Source of the DNA: Laburnicola sp. R22_1
Taxonomy: Eukaryota; Ascomycota; Dothideomycetes; Pleosporales; Didymosphaeriaceae
DNA: 64,000 bases
Assembly (NCBI GenBank): GCA_014281115.1
Contig: JACONQ010000010.1
Coordinates: 558,001 to 622,000 of the forward strand
Direction: 5' to 3'
Position numbers and translations under genes: made by a program. Of this stretch, positions 51,768-63,484 are shown in pieces. Under the pieces are notes generated by a model. The model was not told the origin of the DNA and did no database searches. It saw only the letters and a list, made by a program, of their open reading frames with translations. Positions within the stretch are counted from its first letter, which is position 1. Each line of letters begins with the position of its first letter.

Positions 51768-53529
51768 TCATAACGATGCTGTGATATTACCGTAATCAAG
51801 ACGTTCAGAACCGTGTTCGACGATTGTGCCGTTCGCAGGCTCGAAAGCACCGGTTTGGGCTCGTTTGGGAAAGCGCAGCTTGTCTGGGGGATATGCAACG
51901 TGGTTGAACAGCCGTGCCGGATTTATTTCTGCAGCTCGAACAATTTCTCGGAGTCCTCTGACCAAATCATCGGCTGATGCGCGTTTCTCTACGTCCACAC
52001 GGAGAAGACGTTCCTCAATGATATTGAGAAACGTTTCAAAGACAGTGCCGCCTTTGCAGCGAGGGTCTTGCCGTAACCTTTCTAGCGCCTTGGTAACCAT
52101 TGGATGTATTGCCGGTCTTCTGTTTGATGCTGATGAGTCTCTGTTAATGAGATAGAACTCGAAATCTGGTGCGTGTCTGGCGTAACCAAAGCTAACAATG
52201 CTCTCCATGTCGTGGAGGAGCCAAAGAGCGAACTCAAGAAAGATACACCCCAGAGACCAGACGTCGTATCTACGAGACCTTGGTGTCGAATGGTGCGTGA
52301 ACGCCTCGGGCGCTTCGTAGTTTGGTGTGGTCGCCCTGGTAGTGGTACCGATATGACGAAATTTCGTACCTTTGTCGTGAGTTTTAGACACGCCCACATC
52401 AGCGACGACCAGTCTACCTTCGTCGAGGCCTCTGAAGTGAAGAATGTTCTCGGGCTTCAGGTCCCCATGGCGGCAGTTGACGTTGTGTAAAGCCTCCACC
52501 GCTTCGGCAATCCCCAGCATTTGCCTGAGGGACCACATGGTCAGCTCTTGGTCACGACCACGTCCATCCTCGCGAACCCAGAAGTCTCTCAAGCACCCTC
52601 CATCCGCCCATGGGAATATTACGAAATGCACCGTATCTCTCGTGTAGGTAGCAAGATGTCTGATGAGGTAAGGATGGCTCAGTTTCGCGAGCGTTTTCAG
52701 ATTTTCTAATTCCTGTCGAAAGGCGCCTCCGTTCCTAGAGTAGAAGATAAGTCAATGATTGCCCTTGACAAAAACATGGGAAAGTTGATACGAAGAATCC
52801 AGTATCAAGTGTATGAGCTGTTCAATGCGAGGAATGTTTGGATTTTCGCACATAACATGTTAACAACTTTTCGCAGACTACTTACCAGAATTCTTTAGCC
52901 GCCACGTAACCCGTGTTCCCATACATTTCCGAGCCATTACGATGAGCTGGATGGAGTCTGCTTTTATGAACGGTGCTGGCGGCTCCGTGTCCAGCTACTT
53001 CCGTGTCCTGGAACGGCAAGGGGACCCGTCGGTCTAAGTCGGTATGCCGTCCGGAAGCATCGAGAACAGGCGCCATAACGGTCCACTGTCTGTCAACGAA
53101 ATCGCTGACTCGCTGCTCACACATGGACGTTGCGAAGCTGTCGAAAATTCTTCCGTCCGGAGATATCAAGGCGTTCGTGCCATCATTGCCAGGGCGCAGT
53201 GGAAGATGCTCGTCCGTGAGGCCATCAGCTAATAGCTTCCCAATTGCATTCGGCTCCCCGATATTCACAAGAATGGCGAAAATTTTCCGGCCCTGTTTCA
53301 CCGTCTTGCGTGGCAGCTGATCATCTGAGAGAACGCCGAGAGTACGGAGTAGTTTGAGAGAAGAATCGAAAAGTGAGGGTTTAGTCAGGGTCGCTCCAAT
53401 ATTTTCTTCGGTGATTTCTTTCTCGAGAGTGTCCAGTGGTAAGAACTTCTGTTCCCCGTTGATGGAGCAGCCGACTTGTGCTTTTTTGAGTCGCAGAAAC
53501 AAGGACTCTTCACTTCCCTCCACAGGCAT
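51768..53529 (-). CDS. Protein kinase with N-terminal helical domain
   Basis: Two exons (52886-53529 and 51768-52734) joined by a 151-nt intron give 536 residues. The N-terminal helical region (about 1-150, with GRKIFAILVNIGEP and LTDEHLPL) precedes the kinase. It has VAAKEFW (ATP-binding Lys), HFVIFPWADGGCLRDFW (hinge), RHGDLKPENIL (catalytic Asp) and VADVGVSKTHD, with DVG in place of DFG. SRRYDVWSLGCIFLEFALWL is helix F. The key Lys and both Asp are present, so activity is possible. The frame stays open upstream of the ATG to about 53650 with coding-like sequence (LLSRLHFCHPTALSAFWNNF), so a 5' exon may be missing. It is a close paralogue of the divergent kinase-HET gene 740 bp away. Confidence 0.8.
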
Positions 53530-54269
53530 CTTGTCAGTTACGCCCGTTTCACTGGTAGGGATGTTGAAATTGTTCCAGAAAGCGCTGAGTGCCGTGGGAT
53601 GGCAGAAGTGCAGCCGGCTGAGCAGGCTGCCTAGGATGCTATGGGTGAGGAGGCTCTGTGGTCATGTGAGTGGTGCCGTGCAGGCGGTTGCCTGATTGTG
53701 AGCAGCTCGGCCTTGATGGCGAGCATATTAGAAGACACCATGGTCTAGCCAATCGTACTCGTATCCAGCCTTTCCATGACGTGATAAGGGCATGGATGTG
53801 GCGCTGTCAATCTGCAGCGTTCCAGGGACAATGCCAGATGATGACATGCAGGTCGTGCAGTCAGCTTCTGGTGGCAGCGTCAAGAGTCCAATTGTTCGCG
53901 GATCAAGGTTTGATGCAGGACAAGACGCAGACATTCCCAGGTTGTGTCGGGGAAAAGCGGGGCATGGTGGTGCACCGGTCAAGGGTTCGCCAAGACGCGC
54001 TCTATGCCTACCGCACACCGGATTCATCCCACCGTGACCTCCAATGACACTCGGACACGTCTGTCCGCATCGCTTCATGGCTTCCACTGGCGGTGCACCC
54101 TGGCAAAGCGAGCCGACCAGCTCGTGCGCCTACGGGGTGTTTGCAGCGGAGGAGCTCAGCCCACCTTAAGTCCTTCGAGATCGCGCCCCACAGCTGAGCC
54201 CACACTGAGGAGCCCTCCTTTCAGCCTTGTCGCTACGCATCTCGATGGGTTGTTTCTCTGCACTGTCGA
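53530..54269. promoter_or_regulatory. Region between divergent kinase genes
   Basis: About 740 bp. The proximal 120 bp (53530-53650) may be coding for the minus-strand kinase. Short frames elsewhere are unsupported. The shared promoter suggests possible co-expression. Confidence 0.5.
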
Positions 54270-57200
54270 ATGCGCTCAAGGTATGTAAATGGACTGAGGC
54301 ATCCTGAGCTGAGCATCCATCTCCGTGTCCGCCGACTTGTCGGTGCCATTCCACTCGTCGTATGGTTTCAAGAGCCAATCACTGATACGTCCATCTACCA
54401 CAAGGCTGGATTTCAACGCAGAAGTTGCCCAAGCCAGCCGGGTAGCTCGGCTCCAGAGGGAAAGCGTCAGGACGCTGAACCAGCAACCCCGGAGAGCCCT
54501 TCGGACGAGCCAGAACCTCACCAGTTCTTAGGGGGTGCGGCAACACGCAGCTTCTCTCCAGTCTCGGAGAGGAACCGAAGATATACTAACGAGAGCCTCT
54601 CGTCACTGGTCAGGGCGTCAACGGTTCGGAGTCGGAAGCCTGGTCGAAGACACACTGACGACAGTACGTCATCCTCGGCAAAAGTTACAAGATTTCGCAA
54701 CAACCTTCCAAGAAGGCCCACTGGCGATAGTGTCGAGATGCCTGGTCCTGACAGCAGACCAAGAAGAGCGAGACAGAGATCTCTGCGCGCCGATATCAAA
54801 GACCTCATGATCCTGCAAGATTCAGATTTGCATTTTGTCCCGGAGAGTGCTCTAAAGGGGCTCCTACACAAGGAAGCTATTATGAAGACCCTGGAACGGT
54901 ACTCGATCACTACCAATCTCTCTGATTTGACATCCTTCATCTGCAACAAGGCTACCAGGGTGTTTGCGATACTTGCATGGGCGCAGTGTGAGCCGCTCAT
55001 CGAGCAATTCTATCACCATCAGTTCGAAGACGAGCAACTACCCGTTCGGTTGGAAATCAATCATGCCGAAGATTGTGTGGAAGCTATCTCCTTCCGCCTC
55101 GGCAACATAAGCTTCGAAAAGCATCCATTCAACAACGTCCAATGGACCGATCGAAACATCGATGACTTTTGGAGTCATTACCAGTGGCCGTTTCTCAGTC
55201 CCGTTTTTGAGCAGACTCAGTTTCGATACCACTTCCACGAACGGACAAGGATGCCATTTGTAGATGAACGGTTCAGGACTCAGAGGGAGAGCAACTTCAG
55301 CATGGTTCAGGAATGGCGGATCCATCGAGACCATATTCGCGCGCCTAAGTTTATTGTAAGAACCGCTCCTCTAGATCTTCACCATATAATAGGCTAATCT
55401 CGCATAGAGGCTTCCGAGCGATCGCAACGAGCATCCCGTCGTGGCTGTCAAGGTGCTCAAGAGTACCATCTTCCAGGACGCCGAATTTCGAGATGTTGTC
55501 GCAGCCGAAATTGACGCTTTAGAAACGATCCGCAATCTAGACCATCCACATTTGGTCAAGGCGGTGGCCTATTATACGAAAGGAAAAAATCACTATATCA
55601 TTTTTCCATGGGCAAGGCATGGAAACCTGCGCGATTTTTGGGCCAAGGAGCCCCCCACACTTACTCCTCGGTATTTCGAATGGGTGTTTGCCCAGTTGTG
55701 CGGGCTTGCCGAAGCCATCAAGACGCTACACCACTCCCACAAAGACCGAGCAATACGTCACGGGGATGTGAAGCCGGAAAACATTCTTTGTTTCGATGAT
55801 CTGAGCAAAGACGACAGCGAACACAACCACTCATGCATACTCGTCATTGCAGATGTGGGGCTCAGTAAAACCCACGACAAGTTGACCAAATTTCGGAAAG
55901 GAGGTACCCGAACCAAGAGTGGCACGATTATGTATGAACCTCCCGAAACAGAACTGCAGCCCAACGAACCTAGAACACGTCGATACGATGTATGGTCTCT
56001 CGGTTGCCTATACCTTGAGTTCTTAATATGGCTGTTGTATGGTCCCAGAGAACTTGACCGTTTTGCTGAGGACATGAGTACTCTGGGCGAGAATACACGA
56101 TTTTATGTGATCGAGGACAACCCTGGCACGCAGGGTAGGACTGCTCGTCTTAACGGCGTCGTACAGAAATGGGTAGACTGGATCAAGAAGGATGCACGTT
56201 GCTCGGAGTCAACAGCCATTCGTGCTTTTGTGGATTTGGTAGTAGATGGGCTCTTAATCGCGGACGTCAAATCTACTGGACGCTTCCAACCTCGCCGCAA
56301 TCCTACCTTCATGGAAAACAATCCAACATCGTCTAGTGAACTGCCTTCCTTTAGCGTGAGAGCACCTACTGTCGACTTCGGGATCTCCAACGGCTCAGTT
56401 TCTCATTCTCGAGCCACTGCAGAAGAAATGCACGATGAAATGAAGATAATCCTAGCGAATGCAACTTCGGTAACAGGAGAACGAATGGAATGGATAAATT
56501 GGAAGGCACCGCCGCAACAGGGACCGAGGCAATATGGAGATCGTCTTGACCCTTCAAACAGGCGCATCGTACTGGATCAACAGGTACGCTAGCGCTCTCG
56601 CCGAGACTATAAACGTCCATCTACTAATCATATCTTCAACGGGCAGAATGAATATGTAAGTTGGGCTCCAGCTCGATAGAACAGCATAACAAAGCTAACT
56701 AAGTGTTTTCTCGCGTTTCAGAGATTTACAGTACGTTTACTCATTCCAATTCTGTAATGGCATTCGAACCTTATTGGGACACAATCTAACAAGCTGGCCT
56801 TCTTCTAGCCACTCGATGATAATTGGAAATACGCACCGGATGCTGACATCGCGCGTCAACTCTTTACGGATGCCAATCTACGCTCGAGCGTCGTAAAAGA
56901 TTGTGCAACACCTATATTCTGCTCACGTTGTGAAGGCTTGCCGATTTGGCTCCCGAAGCATGCTTTTTCTGACACCCTTGCGGGTTTGGAAGAGAGATCA
57001 AGCCGGTGCGATTTATGCAACTTACTTTTGAAGCATGCGAAAGGTCACGTAGAAAGCGACGATATTATACGGTTCTTCAGAGTTGGTTCATCTCTTACCT
57101 TCCATGATCGGCAAAGGTTGCCAATAATTTCTCTTTACGCCTTACCCAGCCAGCGCACTCTAGGTACGTAGTGCATACTGCTGTATATAAGAGCATTGTC

Positions 57201-58765
57201 TGACAAGGAAGCTAGGCCTCGCACTCCCGTCGTCTGATCTGCAACTCGGTTTTCCTCGGCTCCATGAGCCTGGAGCTCCAGCGCACATGAAAGTGCTAAA
57301 CCAATGGATACGCAGCTGTGACCAAGATCATCCTTGCTCCCCAAAGGAGGAGACTTTCCTTCCCACGCGGGTTCTCGATGTTGGCGCTTGCTCTGATAGA
57401 ATCCGTTTGTTTTGCGGTACGCGCAATCAAACGAGCCCAGGAAGGTACATTGCACTTTCGCATCGGTGGGGATCACCTGCGCAACATAGAAAATTTTGCA
57501 CGTACAAAAAGAACATCTCTCAGCATCAACACGGGATGGAGATTGATGAGCTTCCACAGACATTCCAGGATGCCGTTCGAGTCACTCGAGCGCTTGATAT
57601 ACAGTATCTGTGGATTGATTCGCTTTGCATCATACAAGACGACGAGCAAGATTGGGAGACGGAATCGAAACTTATGGAACAGGTGTTCAGTAGCGCGTAT
57701 GTCACCATCGCAGCTAGCTGCGCTAGTGGGACAAGCGACGGGTTCCTCCAAGCCCGACCACATAGAGAATGCGTTACGATGAAGATGCCCGATGGGTCTC
57801 CTTACTATCTATGCGATGCCATCGATGACTTCAGCCAAGATGTGGATCACGGTGAGCTCAACCGAAGAGGATGGGTGTTGCAAGAGCGAGCTCTATCCCG
57901 TCGCACTATCTATTTCACTAAGAAACAAACATATTGGGAGTGCGGAAGAGGTGTGCGATGTGAGACATTGACGAAGATGAGCAAGTAAGTTTCCCTATGC
58001 TCTCTTGGCTTATTGTTTCTAATCATGCATAGCAAGAAAGCATCTTTCCTTGGTGACGCAAACTTCCCGAATTCCATCGAATCATACGTCAAAGGAACAA
58101 AAATCCAACTTTTCCAGAGTCTATACGAACGATATGCAACCCTGGATTTGTCTTTCGCGGTAGACAGGCCTATTGCTATTCGAGGCCTAGAGAAAAGACT
58201 ACTTCGCACTCTGAAGACGGAGGGTGCGCATGGCATCTTCGACTGCTATCTGCATCGATGCCTGCTTTGGCAGCGATCTGGCGATGCTCTCACGCGTATC
58301 GGAACCTCACGTAGCCAGACCACTCCCTCTTGGTCATGGATGGCTCACGCAGGTGGCATCATGTACATGGACGTCCCATTCGGGGCAGTGTCTTGGGCCG
58401 ACGATGTCTACTCACCCTGGAGTGGACGCCAGCGAGCAGATGTCCTTGGAGACGATGATGGGCAGGAATATCTACGACGGGACAGCATCGAAGCGCTGGC
58501 TTGGGAGCTTACCAGACCATGCGAACCAAACGAATTGGTTCTAGATGACCCGCGTCGCGCCATTACACAGCCACGAAAATATGTCATCATCGGAACAGAG
58601 AAATCAATGGCGCCTGGAAGTACATCTCGAAAAATCTATGTCTTGGTCGTTGTGGAGGAAGTCGAAGAGAAGCTGCTGCATGCTTATGAGAGAGTCGGGG
58701 TTGGCGTCTTGGAGGAGTCGATGATCAAGTGGGACCAGCCGGCGGTGAGGATTCGAATCATCTAG
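54270..58765 (+). CDS. Protein kinase fused to a HET domain
   Basis: Seven exons (54270-55355, 55408-56583, 56647-56655, 56722-56730, 56809-57163, 57216-57984, 58033-58765) sum to 1378 residues in one frame. After a disordered Ser/Arg N-terminus, a helical domain like that of the neighbouring kinase contains KATRVFAILAWAQCEPLIEQ. The kinase has VVAVKVLK, YIIFPWARHGNLRDFW, RHGDVKPENIL, IADVGLSKTHD and RRYDVWSLGCLYLEF. Two 9-nt exons encode NEY and RFT. Then follow a Cys-pair segment (FCSRC, CDLC) and a HET domain (YIALSHRWGS, LPQTFQDAVRVTRALDIQYL, WIDSLCIIQDD, AYVTIAAS). HET domains trigger cell death in fungal allorecognition. The start is uncertain, since GTATGT follows the ATG closely. Without the tiny exons the locus would read as two genes. 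Confidence 0.75.
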
Positions 58766-59374
58766 GCCCGCGTTCGGTGTCCTGTTTTGCCCTCTATATT
58801 GCTCTCATAGGGATTATCTTAACTGAAGAGTAGTATTACTTGGCTATACTTAACCTTTACGGATATGAGTTACAAAACAGACATCTTACTATTTTTATTA
58901 CTTCGTAGTACATGTTGTTATATCAGAAGACGCGACTTGGCAACACCTTCAGTACACGGTAAAACGCTGTGAGGGAAAGCTGTTTGTTTGGGTGCTAAAG
59001 AACGCAGCGGACAAAAGGTAAAGAAAGCAATGAGACTGTTGATGGCCGTTCGTTCTATTTTACTTTTATCGAACCCAATTCAAGACACCATTTTAAGTGC
59101 TTCTTGAAGTATAACGCGACTTAAATGGAGAGCAAAACGGTACACTGAACAGGGCCAAAATGTGAATCATTAGCTATTGAGACGGGCGTACCCGTAGACG
59201 AGTTTGCTGCTCGTGATCAGCTGTCTCTGGCCAGCCATCATTGTAACGTAACAAGCATCAATCCGAAATTATTATTTTGCACTCATGCTAGTTAATCATA
59301 GCCCATTCCTAGTCAGTGCATATACGACTCCCAACGCCATCCCAACCATGCAATTATATTTTCCTGGGCACCCT
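58766..59374. other. Intergenic region between convergent genes
   Basis: It holds the third copy of the intronic element (about 58925-59052) and the EF-hand 3' flank. No gene seen. Confidence 0.6.
58925..59052 (-). mobile_element. Third copy of the intronic repeat family
   Basis: It aligns with the plus strand of the lyase-intron insert: shared blocks GTACACGGTA-AACGCTGT, GGGTGCTA, AAAGGTAAAG and CAATGAGACTG occur in the same order and orientation with small indels. It is more diverged than the other copies. No clean target duplication could be found. Confidence 0.75.
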
Positions 59375-60430
59375 TCATGTAGGCGGAACGGCGTCTTTCC
59401 CCTCTGAATTGCCGCCTCCCGCAACACTGGCCACGAATTCCTGGTATCTAAAGACCTCGCCTCGTCCTAGCCCCTTCCCCCCTTTGCCGAATGCTCTTCT
59501 CCCACTGAAACCCTCTACAACCATGTCGATCTCCCGCTCCGTCAGCTTTCGCTCGCCGGGCTCGGGCGCAGTGTGTAGCAGCGCATCTTTCAGCTCTCCC
59601 AGATCGATCTGGCCGTCGTCGCCATCGTCAAAGGCCTCGAAGGCTGCATTGAGCTCGTTCGGGTGCGAAAGACCGGACAGGAGTTCTGAAAGTGTGTTGA
59701 GGTAGGTAGCCAGGTTAATCGACTTTGCGCCATCGGGAAAGTACGAAGCTAGTGTTGATGGCGTCGCGCTGAGCCCTAGTTGCGAGAGCATCCCGGCGAC
59801 GTCTGCCGCGTCCACACTGCCGCTGTTGTCGCGGTCGAGCACGCTGAACGACTCGCGCATGCTGTGGAGCAGCGGGGGCGGGATCTTGGACAGCGCATCG
59901 GTAGGACTCTGCCGTGCCGCTAGAGCTGGCCGTGTGGCTGGCCGCGGCGCGGACTGCTCCATAGCTCGGTCGAGAGGTCGCTCTGCTGGCCGCTCCGGCG
60001 GGGGCGTGCCTGCGCCAGCTCCATCGAACCGGGCTGCGATCGCCGCCGTGTTCGAGGGCCGGATCGTGTGCTGCGTGGAGGTGGACACGTGCCGTGAAGG
60101 CGACTTGGGCAGCTCAGGCTCTGTAGATGTGCCTCGTGTGTTGAGCCATGCCGGTGGGTTCTGCGAGGCCGTGCTCGCCGTTGACTTTCGCAGCGGAGTC
60201 TGCAGGGGCGTGTTGCCCGGCGTAGGCTTCAACGGCGAGCTGGTGGGCGTCGCAGGGCGGGCGGTCGAGGGGGAGTGTGTGGGAGACTGCCCAAGGGCGC
60301 TGGGCCGGCGGAAGGGCGATGTGCGCGGGCTGTTGAAGGAGAGCGGGGACGGCTTGTATTGGGTCGGCGTGGTCGCCTGCGATGGAGTTTAGCAAAAGCA
60401 TGTTTGTATGGGTGTGGTGAGCAATACCAT
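59375..60430 (-). CDS. EF-hand calcium-binding protein
   Basis: The coding sequence is ATG (60428-60430), a 51-nt intron (60377-60427, GTATTG donor, GCTAAAC branch) and exon 59375-60376, 334 residues. The N-terminal half is Ser/Thr/Pro-rich and disordered (SPLSFNSPRTSPFRRPSA). A calmodulin-like C-terminal half begins LHSMRESFSVLDRDNSGSVD, a good EF-hand loop (DRDNSGSVDAAD). A degenerate pair follows, and a second loop DDGDDGQIDLGE comes after LNAAFEAF. The last helix contains FRYQEFVASV. It resembles regulatory light-chain-like EF-hand proteins of filamentous fungi. The start is supported because the exon 2 frame has no closer ATG and the junction gives MATTPTQYKPSP. It is divergent from AFI1. 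Confidence 0.8.
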
Positions 60431-61028
60431 TTTGTCTACTTGCGATTTCGCGATGCGTGGGCTGGCGTTTGATGGTGGTGAGCGTCGGTTCGCGTGTTTA
60501 CGTGTTGACACGCGCGCGCCTTCCCCCCTACTACCCTAGCAACAACGCAGGCGGGCAGGTGCAAACAGAAAGCGCGCCCAATCGGGTAGCGCCTCGCTTC
60601 CTTGTCGATAGTGCCAGACCCTCCCTGACATGTTCTAACTTCTGGCCCACTTTCACAGCGACGGTAGTCTGCTAATAACTAAATAGTAACTGCTCTAGAA
60701 TGAGGGTACCATTTAACGCTTGCTGCCCCCGCATTTATTATTATTACACAATTCGCGCAGGTCGGGCCAGTCGCCAAGCCTCGTAGACGTCTGCTGCTGC
60801 TGCTGCTGCTGTTTTCCCACAACCTGACGCATCTGGCATTCCTCCCTCCACGGCCATCCGCCCACCACCGGCCAGCTTCTCCGCCTCTGAAACGCGACTT
60901 GCGGACAGCGTCCGGCGCGCGGGGGGTCGTCCACCTACCTAGTCAGTGTAGCGTCGTGTCCTGCCATGGCACGATGCTTGAGACGCTGAAAGCTACGGCG
61001 GAGCTGCAACAACGTTTGAACCTTCTCC
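60431..61028. promoter_or_regulatory. Bidirectional promoter of the EF-hand gene and AFI1
   Basis: 598 bp between divergent starts, with a perfect run of seven CTG units at 60791-60811. No TATA box is evident. Confidence 0.55.
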
Positions 61029-63484
61029 ATGACCGCCGAAGCCATGGCCCAGCGCGCAAACGGGGCTGCCTCAGCTCAGCCCCCGCTGCAGCGCCAGCCC
61101 TCCTTCTCCTCCTTCCCGCCCTCGCGATCGCCCTCGGCCGTTTCCAGCCGGAACGAGAACAAACGACCGCCGCGTTCCCCGCAGCCTCCCATGGTCCGCG
61201 AAGACCATGTCTCGGTCGACTCGTCGCAGAGCTCGTCCGTCGGCGAGCCCAGGGCCATGAGGCTGCGCTCGCAGTACCCCGCCGACTCGGTCGAGAACCA
61301 TGTCGAATACATACTGGTCGCCTCCTTCGACATTGACCGCGGGTCGGTCATGGAACACCAATACCCGGGGCCCATCAGCGGCGACGAGACCATGCTGGCT
61401 GAGCTCATGCTGCCCGACCAGGCCCACGTGCGCAGCCAGGACTGGACCATCTTCTTTCTGCACAAGGACACGACCACCGAAGACGAAGAGAAAGAGGCGC
61501 GGAGGGAGAAGCGGCGGAAGGGCAGGCAGAAGGCAAACGGAGGCTCGGATGGGGAGGACACGACGGCCGGCGCCGACGACGCCGATGCTCAAGACGATGC
61601 CGACGACTACGACACGGAGAGCGATAATGAGATGGACCCGGACGGCCCGCCGCTTGTATACGTGCTGAACCTCGTCAACACCAAACAGGACAACACTGTC
61701 AAGAGGTAAGCTACAGTATTCATCTCCACCCCGCGTAGCTGACATCATGCAGAGGAGCCATCGTCAAGGCCATGGCCATCTGCACGCGACACCCCTTTTT
61801 GCACATCTACAAGCCGCTGTTACTGCTTGCTCTCGAAGAATACTTCCGAGCGCCGATTATAGAGACACTAGCTGCTCTCTACAATTCACTCAACACCATG
61901 GACCTGTCCTTGCTTCCCAAACTGTCTCTGTACGAAAACTACGTCCTACAAGCCACCGATGCCAAAGACATGTTCATCGAAAAATTTGAACAAATTATAC
62001 GCCAGCGGAGGGCCGAGGACGCGGAGAGAGCATCGCTTCCCTCAGCAGGCTCATCCGACATGCAACGAAAGAAATACATACCCCCACGAGATACCCGCGA
62101 ATTCGAATCCAAAGTCCTTTATAATGGCGTTCCAGTTCCCATCAAAGTCCCCACAGCACTGAGCCCTGAGACAGTCGGCGACTTTTCTCTCATCAAACTT
62201 ATTCAAACCTTCTCAACCCCTCACGCATCCTCGCCGCAACCCTTTGCTCTCCATCCTCATCTGACGACAAGCGGCGCTTATACACACCCCATCATCGTTC
62301 TGGTCAACGCTCTTCTCACACAGAAGCGTATCATCTTCATTGGACACAACAGACCCTCCGGCGAAGTCGCAGAAGCCGTCCTCGCGGCCTGTGCCCTGGC
62401 CTCTGGCGGTATGTTGCGGGGGTTCGTGCGCCATGCCTTCCCTTACACCGACCTTACCAAAGTTGATGACCTCCTGAAGGTCCCAGGCTTCATCGCTGGT
62501 GTTACGAACCCCGCCTTCTCATACAAACCGGAATGGTGGGATCTGTTGTGCGATCTGCCAACTGGAAGAATGAAAATTAGCAACAAAATCGAATTGCCCC
62601 AAGCCACTGAAGGCCAAGTCTTTTTTGCGAGTCAAGGCATCCCTGTAGGTATCTTTGCATCTGGAAGCGACAGCAAAGGGGCTGTTGATCCGACAGGCGA
62701 CACACAGTTCATGGAATCTCTGCTGCAAAGTATAGCTAATCGTCATGGAGAAAACGCCATTCGTGCCAAATGGCGATCCTGGGTTCTGAAATTCGCACGC
62801 ATAGCAGCTGCGTTTGAGGAAACCGTCTACGGTGCCTCGGCTCTCTTTGTCGGTTCCCACGAGACCGATGAAGCCGTCTACGGAGTGTCAGGGCACGGTT
62901 TCGTATGGCCGGATGAGGTCTCCAAGATGCGCGAACTTGCGGCGAATGTGCATCGCGTGGAAGGCTGGCGCAACACACGATCATACTACAGCTTCATCCA
63001 GGATCTGGCGCGGCAGTGGGAGAAGCGGCCTGTCAGGGGCATCGATCTGCATCACCAGCATGACAAGCTGCGCTGCCTCAAATTAACTCACGACCAATCC
63101 GCCGCCATCTACCTTGCGCTCGCCCGTTGTGTCGAAGAAGCTGGGGCCCCCGCTTCATCCCCTTCCACGCCCTCACTCTCTACCACCTTGCCATCGCAAT
63201 CCCTAACCATAGGGAATGACCCAGATCGCAGACCCTCCGAACAGTTACGATATGACACCATCCTGCAACTCCTTTGCGTCATCCCAGAAACGAATGCTGG
63301 CCTCTTTTACCTCAGTCTGGGCCTGTTCCATCCGAAGCAGGAGGTCAGGCTGGCGGTAGTAAAGCTTCTGGAGCGGATCATGGAACATGCTGCTGGGAGG
63401 CACTTCTGGGCTTCATTGGGGCGGTTTGCTAAGCTGGCTTTTTTCAGAGTGAAGAGGGAGGAGGGGTCGCATTCAAAGGCGTAG
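61029..63484 (+). CDS. AFI1: Afi1-like DENN-domain protein (Arf3 docking, polarity axis)
   Basis: Two exons (61029-61705 and 61753-63484) joined by a 47-nt intron give 802 residues. A disordered Ser/Pro start leads to [20 protein letters not shown], the N-terminal Afi1 docking domain (uDENN-like), with an acidic insert (about 155-210) before [20 protein letters not shown]. Exon 2 continues [20 protein letters not shown], then the SPA/DENN core ([30 protein letters not shown]) and a helical C-terminus. In yeast Afi1 binds Arf3 at the plasma membrane and stabilises the polarity axis. Length and order fit filamentous fungal relatives. [12 protein letters not shown] is the first ATG; a second Met at residue 6 is possible. 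Confidence 0.9.

Noticed and set aside
56938..57171. Separate HET gene starting at an internal ATG
   Set aside because: The frame is open and coding upstream to a good acceptor at 56808, and micro-exons link it to the kinase.
61071..61748. 225-codon minus-strand frame
   Set aside because: Antisense to the first AFI1 exon; no protein-like motifs.
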